From the NCBI RefSeq assembly GCF_010894455.1, contig NZ_JAAIXY010000003.1, positions 248,001-312,000 on the forward strand: a stretch of 64,000 nucleotides of DNA, written 5' to 3'. This document shows, one piece after another, positions 19,919 to 29,875 of the stretch. Every line of letters begins with the position of its first letter. Positions within the stretch are counted from its first letter, which is position 1. Under the pieces are notes generated by a model. It saw nothing but the letters and a program-made list of their open reading frames with translations, was not told where the DNA came from and did not search any database. The stretch is from Myxococcus eversor (lineage in GTDB: Bacteria; Myxococcota; Myxococcia; Myxococcales; Myxococcaceae). A program made the translations under genes and the position numbers.

Positions 19919-21472
19919 TCAGCGCGCCGCCTTCTTCTGGGGCGCGGGGCGAGGCTCCGTGTCGATGTCCTCCTGCGGGGGCATCGCTCCGGAGGTCGCC
20001 GCCGCCATCAACGGCCGGCCGCCCGCCTCCGTGCGGTCCAGCCGGTTCAGCTCCCGGAGCCGGTCCGGGAAGTGCCGGGCCATCAACCGCGACAGCTCCG
20101 TGTCCTTGGCGGGCGTGACGACGTCCACGAGCCGCTCCGCCATCTCCTGCGCGCTCGCGAAGCGCGCCGCGGGAGACTTGGCCAGCGCCACCTCCAGCAC
20201 CTCCCACAGCGGGCGGGAGATGGTGTCGGGCCGCGTCAGGCGCTCGTCGCAGATGGCCTGCATGGAGACCAGCTCGTCGCCCCGGTCGAACGCGCGCCGC
20301 CCGGTGAGCGCCTCGTAGAGGATGAGGCCCATGGCGAACAAGTCGCTACGCGCATCCAACCGCTGCCCCCGGGCCTGCTCCGGGGACATGTACAGCGGCT
20401 TGCCCTTGACGATTCCCGGCAGCGTCATCGTCCGCTGCGCGCGGACCTTCGCCACGCCGAAGTCCAGCACCTTCACCTGACCGTCGAAGCCCACCATCAG
20501 GTTGTGCGGGGACAAGTCCCGGTGCACCAGGTGCAACGGCTTGCCGTCCTCGCCCTTGAGCAGGTGCGCCGCGTGCAATCCGTGCAGCGCCTGCACGACG
20601 ATGGCCGCCGCCTGCTCGGGCGTCAGCGCCCCCTTGTGCGCGCGCAGGAGCCGGTCCAGGTCCACGCCACGCACCAGCTCCATGGCGATGAAGTACGCGC
20701 CCTGCGCCTCGCCGAAGTCGTAGACGTGGACGAGGTTGGGGTGCGACAGCCGCAGGCCGATGCGCGCCTCGTCCAGGAACTGCTGGACGATGGCCGGGTC
20801 CGCCGTCAGGTGCGGGAGGATGCGCTTGAGGGCCACCAGCCGCCCCAGCCCCTCCGGGCCCCGCGCCCGCGCCACCAGCACCTGGGCCATGCCGCCCGTG
20901 CCCAGGGGCGTCAGCACCTCGTACTTGCCAATGCGCCCGCGCGGCACCGGCGTGTCGTCCAGCGACAGCTCGTCCAGCCGCTCCAGGGGCCCCTGCCCGT
21001 CCGTCAGGGCCAGGAAGGCCAGCACTGCCGTGTCGAGCTGCTCGCCGATGGCCTCCACCAGCTTCATCACCAGCCCGCCGCCATCCTCGAAGGCGCCGTC
21101 CACCGCCAGCCCCAGGCCGCCCAGCTCCAGCTTGCCGAGCTTCAGCCGGGTGCAGAACAGCATCCGCCCGTTCTTCAGCCGGTGCGGCCCTCGCCAGTTG
21201 GCGGCTTCGAAGACGTCCGCGCCCAAATCGCCCAGCACCCGCGTCAGCACCGGCCCGCGAGTGCCTCGCAGGGACACGAAGCCCGCGGGCGCGTGCACCA
21301 TGCGCGCGCACTGCGTGAGGAAGACATCCAGCCCCGCGTCCAGCGTCAGGCCGCGCTGGAGGCAGTCCTCCAGGATGTCGTCCGACATTCGATGAACCGC
21401 CACCAGGCCGCGCAGGAACGCGACCTCTGTCTCCAACGAAGGGAATTCCACGGGCCCATTACACACCCGCAC
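19919..21472 (-). CDS. Serine/threonine protein kinase with N-terminal GAF-like sensor domain
   Basis: A 517-residue Hanks-type kinase. Residues about 30-165 look like a GAF or similar sensor domain (LDVFLTQCARMVHAPAGFVSL, then a DGGGLVMKLVEAIG helix). The kinase domain starts at IGKYEVLTPLGTGGMAQVLV. It has the catalytic Lys in VALKRIL, the loop VHRDLSPHNLMVG, the DFG motif VLDFGVAKV and the APE-like YMSPEQARG, so it should be active. There is no transmembrane segment, so it is cytosolic. The tail after the kinase domain is Pro/Lys-rich. No ATG fits: the frame begins with GTG at 21472, with GGGGAAG upstream. Myxobacteria carry about a hundred such kinases; the target is unknown. Confidence 0.9.
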   Translation of the reverse strand: MRVCNGPVEFPSLETEVAFLRGLVAVHRMSDDILEDCLQRGLTLDAGLDVFLTQCARMVHAPAGFVSLRGTRGPVLTRVLGDLGADVFEAANWRGPHRLKNGRMLFCTRLKLGKLELGGLGLAVDGAFEDGGGLVMKLVEAIGEQLDTAVLAFLALTDGQGPLERLDELSLDDTPVPRGRIGKYEVLTPLGTGGMAQVLVARARGPEGLGRLVALKRILPHLTADPAIVQQFLDEARIGLRLSHPNLVHVYDFGEAQGAYFIAMELVRGVDLDRLLRAHKGALTPEQAAAIVVQALHGLHAAHLLKGEDGKPLHLVHRDLSPHNLMVGFDGQVKVLDFGVAKVRAQRTMTLPGIVKGKPLYMSPEQARGQRLDARSDLFAMGLILYEALTGRRAFDRGDELVSMQAICDERLTRPDTISRPLWEVLEVALAKSPAARFASAQEMAERLVDVVTPAKDTELSRLMARHFPDRLRELNRLDRTEAGGRPLMAAATSGAMPPQEDIDTEPRPAPQKKAAR

Positions 21473-21501
21473 GCGCTTCCCCGGAAAGTCTGGGGTTGCC
21501 G

Positions 21502-21801
21502 CTAGACGCGCTCGCGGTCCTTCAAGGACACGCTACTGGACACCCGCTCGGAGGAGGCCGAGGACAGCGGCAGGGCGCGGCGGTCGTCGATGAGGCCGTG
21601 GATCTCCAGCATGTGCTCCAGGTGGGCCACGCGCGCCTTCAGCATCGCCGTGTCCGGGTGCTGGCCGAGCTGGGCCTCGCGCAGCCGGATGAACGCCTCC
21701 AGCACCGGCTTGAGCGAGAAGCGCAGCGTCAACCCGAGAAAGGGGATGCCGACCGTCATCGCCACCACCGACGTAATCACCACGGCTTCGACTGGATCCA
21801 T
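21502..21801 (-). CDS. Small single-pass membrane protein with coiled coil
   Basis: A 99-residue protein of unknown function. Residues 5-30 are hydrophobic (VEAVVITSVVAMTVGIPFLGL) and should anchor it in the inner membrane. Residues 35-70 are amphipathic and may form a short coiled coil (AMLKARVAHLEHMLEIHG), a layout seen in phage-shock PspB/C-like proteins and small regulators. The tail is Ser-rich. The ATG follows GAGG. It sits between dnaK and the kinase gene on the same strand. Confidence 0.65.
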   Translation of the reverse strand: MDPVEAVVITSVVAMTVGIPFLGLTLRFSLKPVLEAFIRLREAQLGQHPDTAMLKARVAHLEHMLEIHGLIDDRRALPLSSASSERVSSSVSLKDRERV

Positions 21802-21897
21802 GACTCACGACCTCGGAACGGACAGGGGGTGCTTCACGCTACGAAAGAGGCGTGGAGATGATTGCACGCCCCCCGTCCGGAATCCGGGGGTGCTCGT

Positions 21898-23721
<1,824 letters not shown>

Positions 23722-23726
23722 GATGC

Positions 23727-24683
23727 TTACTGACTCCCCCCGGAAGTGCTGTCCGACTGCGGCACGTGTGCCTCGGCGCGCGGCTCACCGTCCCGCGAGG
23801 ACGGCGCCTCCACGGCCTCGGGCGGCGTGGTTGATGGAGTCTCCACCGCGGACGCGGCTTCGACGACGGGCGCGACTTCGGGTGCTCGCGCGACGACGAC
23901 GAGGGCCGGACGCACCAGCCGCTCGTTGAGGAAGAAGCCGCGGACCACCTCGAAGGCCACGTGGCCCACGGGCACGTCCGCCGTCTCCACCTGCTGGATG
24001 GCCTCGTGCATGCGCGGGTCGAACGGCTGTCCCTTGGCGCTGAAGGACTTCACGCCGTGGCGTCCGAGCGTGTCCTCGAAGGACTTGCGCGTCATGGCCA
24101 CGCCCTTCTGGAAGCTGTCGATGTCGGTGGACTTGGCCGCCGCCTCGAGCGCGCGGTCCAGGTTGTCCAACACCGGGAGCAGGTCCTTGAGCAGCTTCTC
24201 CGAGCCGAAGCGCTGGACCTCCTCCTTCTCCTTCTGCGCGCGCTTGCGGTAGTTCTCCAGGTCCGCGGCGGCGCGGACCATGCGGTCCTGCGCTTCCTTC
24301 GCGCGCTCGTGCGCCTCGCGCAGCCGGTCCATGGTTTCGCGGCCCTTGGCCTGGCTGAACTCGACTTGCGCCTTGAGCGATTCCACCTCCGCGCGCAGGG
24401 CGGCGACCTCTTCGGCTGTCGCCGGAGTCGCCACGAGGTCATCGGAAGTCACGGAAAGCTCGGGGGAAGCGGCGAGGTCCTCGTCGGAGGCGGCGGCCTG
24501 GGGGGCCTCCACCTCGATGACGGTCACCTCGTCATCCTCCATTCGACGCTCGACGCTGCGGACCGCCGCGTCGATGACGTCCTGCCCGATTTCCGCCTGG
24601 ATGCTGTCCTTTTCGCTGGAGCCGGCCACGGCGCGCACTATCTCACGCGCCGCACACCGTTCCAACAGCCGGGAACGACTCAC
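23727..24683 (-). CDS. grpE: GrpE-type nucleotide exchange factor (GrpS-like)
   Basis: A 318-residue co-chaperone that releases ADP from DnaK. The GrpE core is residues about 100-265: a long coiled coil ([19 protein letters not shown]...), then [27 protein letters not shown] and the beta-wing end [14 protein letters not shown]. It is longer than E. coli GrpE (197) because of an acidic N-terminus and a C-terminal Pro/Glu/Ala-rich tail of about 50 residues. The start is uncertain: the frame has GTG codons at 24683, 24638 and 24629 and an ATG at 24542, none with a strong site. I list the longest. dnaK follows after 5 nt. Confidence 0.88.
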   Translation of the reverse strand: MSRSRLLERCAAREIVRAVAGSSEKDSIQAEIGQDVIDAAVRSVERRMEDDEVTVIEVEAPQAAASDEDLAASPELSVTSDDLVATPATAEEVAALRAEVESLKAQVEFSQAKGRETMDRLREAHERAKEAQDRMVRAAADLENYRKRAQKEKEEVQRFGSEKLLKDLLPVLDNLDRALEAAAKSTDIDSFQKGVAMTRKSFEDTLGRHGVKSFSAKGQPFDPRMHEAIQQVETADVPVGHVAFEVVRGFFLNERLVRPALVVVARAPEVAPVVEAASAVETPSTTPPEAVEAPSSRDGEPRAEAHVPQSDSTSGGSQ

Positions 24684-24739
24684 GGAATCCGGGCCTCACG
24701 ATTGTGCGGGCCCGCTTCAGGCGGAGTGGAACTTCACGC

Positions 24740-25255
24740 TCAGGCGGTGGGCTTCTTGGCGCGGCCCATCGTCTTCTTGGAAGCCGGAGCGGCCTTCTTC
24801 GCTGCTTGCCCGCCCGCCTTCTTGGCCTTGGCGCGACCGATGGACTTGGTGCCCGCGGCCTTCTTCGCGGCGCGGGGCTCGGCCTTCGGAGCCGGGCTTT
24901 CCGTGGGAGCGGGCTCGACGGGGCTCGCGCGGGAGGAGGCGCCCTTGGCCCCCTTGGCCTTCTTGCTGGCGGGGGGACTGGCCGTGGCCTCGCCCTCCTG
25001 GTGGAAGGCGCGCTCCACGGCGCCCTCGACCTGGCGCACGGCCGTTTCAATCTTCTCCGCCGCCACCTTGGTGCTGCTGGCCGCCCAGGTGCGCAGCTGC
25101 TCCAGGCCTTCCTTCACCTTGGCCTGCTTGTCCGGGTCCTTCACCTCCTTGAGGAGGCGCTGCGCCTCGCCGCGAAGGTCGTCGGTCGTGCGCTTGAGTT
25201 CGTCACCGGTGCGCTTGAGGAACTCCATCAACTGCTTGTCCCACTTCTCGGCCAT
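24740..25255 (-). CDS. Coiled-coil protein with histone H1-like Lys/Ala tail
   Basis: A 171-residue protein. The first 85 residues are charged and helical (KWDKQLMEFLKRTGDELKRT...), suggesting an amphipathic bundle like CsbD- or phasin-type proteins. The rest is a Lys/Ala/Pro-rich tail with AKKA and AKKP repeats (e.g. AAKKAAPASKKTMGRAKK) like histone H1, so DNA or polyanion binding is plausible. The ATG at 25255 follows GAGAGGAC; the longer frame to 25399 is shadow-like. It precedes grpE by 56 nt on the same strand and may be in that operon. Function unknown. Confidence 0.7.
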   Translation of the reverse strand: MAEKWDKQLMEFLKRTGDELKRTTDDLRGEAQRLLKEVKDPDKQAKVKEGLEQLRTWAASSTKVAAEKIETAVRQVEGAVERAFHQEGEATASPPASKKAKGAKGASSRASPVEPAPTESPAPKAEPRAAKKAAGTKSIGRAKAKKAGGQAAKKAAPASKKTMGRAKKPTA

Positions 25256-25482
25256 TGAGCGTGTCCTCTCGTCGGGCGGCGGCAGAGCCCCCCATGGTTC
25301 CCGCGACTCTCTTGAATATGTCACGGACGACGCTGGCGGCCATTGCCGTTCCAACGCGGCGCGACGTCCGCCGGCTCTGTCCCTGTTCGAGGCCGTCATC
25401 GTCGCGCAACAAGGATTTGGCTAGAGTGTCTCGTTTCAAATGCGGGGCCCGGCCGAGGGCCCGACCTGTTGGAGCCACACCC

Positions 25483-27771
25483 ATGTCTTTCGTCCGCGCC
25501 GCCGGGGCACTCGTCGTCCTGGCCTTCTTGAGCGCCTGTCCGGGGAGCAATCACGAGGACCCCGGCGGGGGGCCCAAGTTCCCCACCACCGAGCTGGCCG
25601 ACACCACGGTGGGCGCCACGTACGAGGCGCGCCTGACGGCCACCGGAGGGACGGCGCCCCTGAACTACACGCTGGAGACGGAGCCGCCCCCGGGCTTCTC
25701 CTTCTATTCGGCCGACGCGAAGCTCACCGGCCCCGCGAGCGCCTCCGGTGAGTTCTCCCTCCGGGTGAGCGTGCGGGATGTGGAGAAGAGCCAGGATTCG
25801 CACACGTACAGCTTGAAGGTGTGGCCGGCGCCGCTGCTCTCCAACACCGCGCCGCTCGCCGCGTTCACCGGCAACGGCTACACGCACACCTTCGGCGTGA
25901 CGGGCGGGCGGCTGCCGCTGAAGTTCTCCGTGGTGGAGGGCTCGCTGCCCTCGGGCCTGTCGCTGACGCAGGACGGAGAGGTGACGGGCGTGGCGGAGCT
26001 GACGGGCACGCAGACCTTCACCCTGCGGGTGGAGGACGCCAGCGGCGTGAGGGTGGAGGGCCGCTTCTCCGTGGAGGTGAAGCCGAGCACGGTCATCCCG
26101 GACGGAGGACCTCCGACGAGCTTCCCCCTGTCGGTGGGCAACTGGAACATCGAGTGGTTCGGCTCGCCCACGGAGGACCCGGCGGACGACGCGCTCCAGT
26201 TGGCCAACGTGCGGACCGTGCTCAGCGACGCGGGCGTGGACGTGTGGGGCCTGGGGGAGATGGTCAACACGGCGCAGTTCGAAACGCTGAAGACCCAGTT
26301 GCCCGGCTACTCGGGGTTCCTGGCCAATGACCCCGTGGTGACGTTCGGCTCCGACTCCTACTCGTTCAACGAGCAGAAGGTGGGCCTGCTCTACAGGACG
26401 GGGCTGGTGGAGGTGCGCCAGGCTCAAATCGTCCTGGGCGAGTACGACTACGACTTCGCCGGCCGGCCGCCGTTGCGCGTGGACCTGCGCGTGAGCCGGG
26501 GCGGCTCCAGCGTGGACCTGACCATGCTGGTGCTGCACATGAAGGCCAGCGCCACCGCGGATGACTACGCGCGGCGGCTCGCGGCGGGCCAGCATCTCAA
26601 GGGGTACCTGGACGTCAACCTGCCCACGCAGCGGGTGATGGTGGTGGGTGACTGGAACGACGACGTGGACGAGTCCACCACCACGAACCCCGGCACGGGG
26701 GGACAGAAGTTCGACACGCCCTACCGCAACTTCGTGAACGACACGGAGCGCTACACCTTCGTCACCCAGGCCATGTCGCTGCAGGGCGTCGCCTCCACGG
26801 TGAGCTTCAGGACGTTCATCGACCACCAGCTCGTCAGCAACGAGATGCTGGCGAACTACGTCTCCAACTCGGCGGCCGTGATTCGGCCGACCCTCCCCAG
26901 CTACGGCTCCACCACGTCGGACCACTACCCCATCATCAGCCGCTACAACTTCGGTCAGGTGGTGGCGCGCGGCCTGAAGCTCACCGCGCCCAACGGCGGC
27001 GAGTCGTTCGGCGCGGGCGACACGGTCGGCATCACCTGGACGTCGGCCGGGGTGAGCACGGTGCGGTTGCAGTACTCCCTGGATGACGGGCTCACGTGGA
27101 CTGACATCGCCGCGTCCGTGCCCGCGACGCCCGCCACGTACACCTGGACGGTGCCCTCGGTGGAGTCCGCCACGGCGCGGGTGCGCATCAGCGACGCACA
27201 GGACGCCACCTTCACCGATGGGAGCGACGGCGTGTTCGTCGTGAACCGGCCGGTGCCCACGCTGTTCATCAACGAGTACCTGCCCCACCCGAACAACGTC
27301 TCGGGGACCGAAACGGTGGACTTCGACAAAATGTTCGTGGAGGTCCGAAACACCGGCACCACCGCCGTGAACCTGGGCGGCTACTCCATCCACGACGAGG
27401 AGTCGCGGCGGGGCGACAAGCCCGCGCGCCACGTCTTCCCGGGGGGCACGATGCTCCAACCGGGCAAGGTCTACACCGTCTACTCCGGCGCGTCGGCGGT
27501 GCCCTCGGGCGTGCCCAACGTCGCCTACGCCAATGGCGGCGATGGACTGCGCTTCAACCGGGGCAAAAACACCGGCAGCTCCGGCGACACCGCCTTCCTC
27601 CTGCGTCCGGACGGCTCCGAGCAGGACAAGAGCAGGTACGACGACGCCACCCAGGGCATCTCCCACAACCGCAGCCCGGACGGCTCAGCCGCGGGGAGCT
27701 GGGTGCCGCACAACACGCTGTCCTCCTCGGGCGCGTCTCCCGGCACCCGCGTGAACGGCTCGGCGTTCTGA
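25483..27771 (+). CDS. Surface lipoprotein nuclease: Ig-like repeats, endonuclease/exonuclease/phosphatase domain, lamin-tail domain
   Basis: A 762-residue lipoprotein with lipobox LSAC (Cys17). Residues about 30-205 hold two putative Ig-like cadherin-type repeats (TGGTAPLNYTLETEPPPGF, and TGGRLPLKFSVVEGSLPSGL). Residues about 215-490 are an endonuclease/exonuclease/phosphatase fold: GNWNIEWF supplies the metal-binding Asn/Glu layer, then LVLHMKASA, the conserved VVGDWNDDVDES (Asp and Asn), and the late STTSDHYPIIS with catalytic Asp-His. A Ig/fibronectin-like insert follows, then a lamin-tail (LTD) domain near the C-terminus (LFINEYLPHP...). LTD domains are common on secreted nucleases of predatory bacteria. 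It probably degrades extracellular DNA or phosphoesters. It is divergent from the grpE-dnaK operon. Confidence 0.85.
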   Translation: MSFVRAAGALVVLAFLSACPGSNHEDPGGGPKFPTTELADTTVGATYEARLTATGGTAPLNYTLETEPPPGFSFYSADAKLTGPASASGEFSLRVSVRDVEKSQDSHTYSLKVWPAPLLSNTAPLAAFTGNGYTHTFGVTGGRLPLKFSVVEGSLPSGLSLTQDGEVTGVAELTGTQTFTLRVEDASGVRVEGRFSVEVKPSTVIPDGGPPTSFPLSVGNWNIEWFGSPTEDPADDALQLANVRTVLSDAGVDVWGLGEMVNTAQFETLKTQLPGYSGFLANDPVVTFGSDSYSFNEQKVGLLYRTGLVEVRQAQIVLGEYDYDFAGRPPLRVDLRVSRGGSSVDLTMLVLHMKASATADDYARRLAAGQHLKGYLDVNLPTQRVMVVGDWNDDVDESTTTNPGTGGQKFDTPYRNFVNDTERYTFVTQAMSLQGVASTVSFRTFIDHQLVSNEMLANYVSNSAAVIRPTLPSYGSTTSDHYPIISRYNFGQVVARGLKLTAPNGGESFGAGDTVGITWTSAGVSTVRLQYSLDDGLTWTDIAASVPATPATYTWTVPSVESATARVRISDAQDATFTDGSDGVFVVNRPVPTLFINEYLPHPNNVSGTETVDFDKMFVEVRNTGTTAVNLGGYSIHDEESRRGDKPARHVFPGGTMLQPGKVYTVYSGASAVPSGVPNVAYANGGDGLRFNRGKNTGSSGDTAFLLRPDGSEQDKSRYDDATQGISHNRSPDGSAAGSWVPHNTLSSSGASPGTRVNGSAF

Positions 27772-27793
27772 GCCGCCGGCAAGGAGACACGGC

Positions 27794-28255
27794 ATGGTGG
27801 AGACGCTCACGCTGTATCGCCCGGTGGGTCTCAAGGAGGCGCAGCTCGTCCTGGCCCGCGACTGTCGTGGCTTCCCGCCCCGGCTGCCGGACCAGCCCAT
27901 CTTCTACCCGGTGATGAACGTGGACTCCGCGCGGCAGATTGCCCGGGACTGGAACGCTCCAGACCCGGGCTCCGGCCACGTGGGCTTCGTCACCGCCTTC
28001 GACGTGGAGGCCGCGTGGCTCGCCCGCTACCCCGTCAAGACGGTGGGCGCCCGGCAGCACCAGGAGCTGTGGGTGCCCGCCGAGGAGCTGGAGGACTTCA
28101 ACGCCCACCTCGTCGGCCCCATCCGCTTCATCGAGAGCTGGTACGGCCCGGACTACCAGGGGCCCCCCTCACCCCTGGGTTCCCTGGAGCCTGCTCCGGG
28201 CAGACCATGCGGGCTTCCGGGTGTCCCCGGCCCCACTCCCAAGGTGGAGCCGTAG
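27794..28255 (+). CDS. Small protein of the family labelled 'ADP-ribosylation/crystallin J1'
   Basis: A 153-residue soluble protein. The opening LTLYRPVGLKEAQLVL, then GFPPRLPDQPIFYPVMNVDSA, GFVTAFDVEAAWLARYPVKTVG and LWVPAEELEDFNAHLVGPIR match a small family carried under that label in public databases (from memory). The label is historical; no ADP-ribosyl hydrolase motif is visible. The last 30 residues are Pro/Gly-rich and differ from the family core. Role unknown. It begins 22 nt after the nuclease gene, so it may be co-transcribed. Confidence 0.75.
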   Translation: MVETLTLYRPVGLKEAQLVLARDCRGFPPRLPDQPIFYPVMNVDSARQIARDWNAPDPGSGHVGFVTAFDVEAAWLARYPVKTVGARQHQELWVPAEELEDFNAHLVGPIRFIESWYGPDYQGPPSPLGSLEPAPGRPCGLPGVPGPTPKVEP

Positions 28256-28256
28256 A

Positions 28257-28308
28257 AAATAGTTCGGGCCCATAAAAGCGCGTCCCGACAACTATTTCCG
28301 GGACGCGC
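28257..28308 (+). promoter_or_regulatory. Two interleaved inverted repeats upstream of the sigma-factor operon
   Basis: Arms A (AAATAGTT, 28257-28264) and A' (AACTATTT, 28290-28297) are perfect, as are B (GCGCGTCCCG, 28278-28287) and B' (CGGGACGCGC, 28299-28308). The order A-B-A'-B' means they can form a pseudoknot or two competing hairpins. B-B' alone is a terminator-like stem ending the upstream unit. The region lies 129 nt before the sigma gene. Confidence 0.5.
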
Positions 28309-28436
28309 CGCAAGGAATTCGGCGCCTCTTCGTTGAGGTGCACAACCCATTTCGCGCGCAGGCTCCGTATCCCTTTCAAGGGTGACGGCTGGCCGGGCAT
28401 CGGGCCCGAGCCGGTTCGCGTGGGGTCGGAGAGACC

Positions 28437-29132
28437 GTGCTGCCAGGCAATGACCGTTCCGTCCTGGAGTCCTTCCGCCGTGGGGACTCGTCCGTCCTCA
28501 CGCAGGTGTACCGCGTCTATTCGCCGGAGGTGCTGCGCTACCTCTCGCGGCGCTTCTCCGTGGGCGCGGACGGAGGGGCCACGCGCACCGTGTCCCTGTC
28601 CGCGCTGGATTTGGACGCGGCCCATCAGGAGACCTTCGTGCGCGCGTTTCGTCCCAACATGCGGCAGGCCTATGACGGCGTGAGGCCGTACCTGGGATTC
28701 CTGCTGACGGTGGCGCGCTCCACGGCCATCGACCTGATGCGCGCGTCGGGACGGGTGTCGCGGGAAGCCGTGTCGCTGGACGAAGCACCGGAGCTGAGCC
28801 AGTTGCCCAACGAGGGGCGCAGCCCGGAGGAAGAGGCGCTCGGCACCGAGGTCCGGACGCTGGTGCGCCGCTTCCTGGAGACGCAGTCCGAGGAAGGTCG
28901 TGCCCTGGCGCAGCTCCGGTTCGTGGACGGGCTGTCCCAGGAAGCCGCCGCCGAAAAGCTCCGACTCACCCGAGGCGAGGTTCGCGTGCGCGAGCGACGA
29001 CTGCGCACGCAGTTCACCGAACACCTGAAGTCCTCGGGCTGGCTGGACACGGCGGCCGAGCCTGGGCGCATGGAGCTGGGCGTCATCCTGGCCACCCTGG
29101 CCCTGTGCGCAATAGGGAGCATCCCATCATGA
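28437..29132 (+). CDS. ECF-type RNA polymerase sigma factor with hydrophobic C-terminal tail
   Basis: A 231-residue sigma-70 family factor. Region 2 is seen as LTQVYRVYSPEVLRYLSRRF and AHQETFVRAFRP, with YLGFLLTVARSTAIDLMR carrying the DNA-melting/-10 recognition helix. Region 4 is LRFVDGLSQEAAAEKLRLTRGEVRVRERRLRTQF, a helix-turn-helix for the -35 element. The start is GTG, with GGAGA 3 nt upstream. The last about 20 residues are hydrophobic (MELGVILATLALCAIGS), which is not usual for a sigma factor and could tether it to the membrane. The stop overlaps the next ATG (ATGA), so it is coupled to its probable regulator. Confidence 0.85.
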   Translation: MLPGNDRSVLESFRRGDSSVLTQVYRVYSPEVLRYLSRRFSVGADGGATRTVSLSALDLDAAHQETFVRAFRPNMRQAYDGVRPYLGFLLTVARSTAIDLMRASGRVSREAVSLDEAPELSQLPNEGRSPEEEALGTEVRTLVRRFLETQSEEGRALAQLRFVDGLSQEAAAEKLRLTRGEVRVRERRLRTQFTEHLKSSGWLDTAAEPGRMELGVILATLALCAIGSIPS

Positions 29133-29875
29133 GGTGGTACGAGCGACACATCGACGCCAGCCTGCCGCGCTGGGCCCAGGGAGAGCTGCCCGCGCCCCAG
29201 GCCGCCCGCCTGCTGCGCCACGCCCATGTCTGTCACCGGTGCGGCCCGCTCTATGAACGCTGGGCCCAGGCCCATCGCGCCCTGGAGGACTCGCTGGACG
29301 CGCCCTCCTCCATGGAGCGGCTCGCGCTGACGGAAGGTGGATTGGAAGCGGCGCTCGCGGCGGCGGAGCCCCTGTCCGTGCCCTCGCGGTGGCCGTCGAT
29401 GGTGGCGCTCGCGGGCGCGCTGACCGCGGTCGTCGCCGCCATGGTGCTGACGCCCGCCCTGACGGACGAGTTCCGTGCCCGGGGCCTGGGCACCCCACCC
29501 CCTGGCGTGGCGCTGCGCATCTTCTGCGCCACCCCGGGCCAGCCGCTGCGGGAGCTGCACTCGGGTGAAGCCTGCCCGGCTGGCGCCATGCTGGCCTTCG
29601 CCGCGGGCGGACAGGCGCCGTACACGCATATCGCCGTCCAGGTGAGAGGCACGCGGCGCGCGGAGCTCACCGCCGGTCCCTTCGTGCTGTCCGGTGCGCC
29701 AGGCAAGGAAGCGCCCCTGGAGTTGACGGTGCCGCTTCCGGAGACGGTGGGTGAGGCGGAGGTGACCGCGGCGTTCGCCGACAGCCCGTCCGCGGCCCTG
29801 GCGGCCTTGCGTGGGGAGGAGACGGGGGGGGCAGTGGTGCTCAAGCAGGCGCTGAGGGTAGAGGAAGGACCATGA
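29129..29875 (+). CDS. Anti-sigma-like membrane protein with zinc-finger-type N-terminus
   Basis: A 248-residue protein. The N-terminus contains AHVCHRCGPLYERWAQA, an H-x-x-C/C-x-x-C-like pattern as in zf-HC2 anti-sigma domains (ZAS), which bind and hold ECF sigma factors. A single transmembrane segment (VALAGALTAVVAAMVLTPAL) sits near residue 95. The remaining 130 residues are outside the membrane: FCATPGQPLRELHSGEACPAG and a beta-rich sensor-like part. Topology and position directly after the sigma gene, with ATGA overlap and GGGAG site, support an anti-sigma role. A textbook zf-HC2 has more conserved spacing, so the match is partial. It overlaps the next gene by ATGA. Confidence 0.75.
   Translation: MRWYERHIDASLPRWAQGELPAPQAARLLRHAHVCHRCGPLYERWAQAHRALEDSLDAPSSMERLALTEGGLEAALAAAEPLSVPSRWPSMVALAGALTAVVAAMVLTPALTDEFRARGLGTPPPGVALRIFCATPGQPLRELHSGEACPAGAMLAFAAGGQAPYTHIAVQVRGTRRAELTAGPFVLSGAPGKEAPLELTVPLPETVGEAEVTAAFADSPSAALAALRGEETGGAVVLKQALRVEEGP

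Noticed and set aside
25420-25445. TTGGC-like sigma-54 element before the nuclease gene
   Set aside because: The -12 GC/TGC part is missing at the required spacing.
25396-27666. Long minus-strand frame opposite the nuclease gene
   Set aside because: Antisense to a well-supported lipoprotein nuclease; no own motif.
28344-28370. AACC (28344-28347) and CGTAT (28366-28370) as an ECF promoter of the sigma gene
   Set aside because: The 18-bp spacing is longer than usual for AAC...CGT ECF promoters; not strong enough to list.
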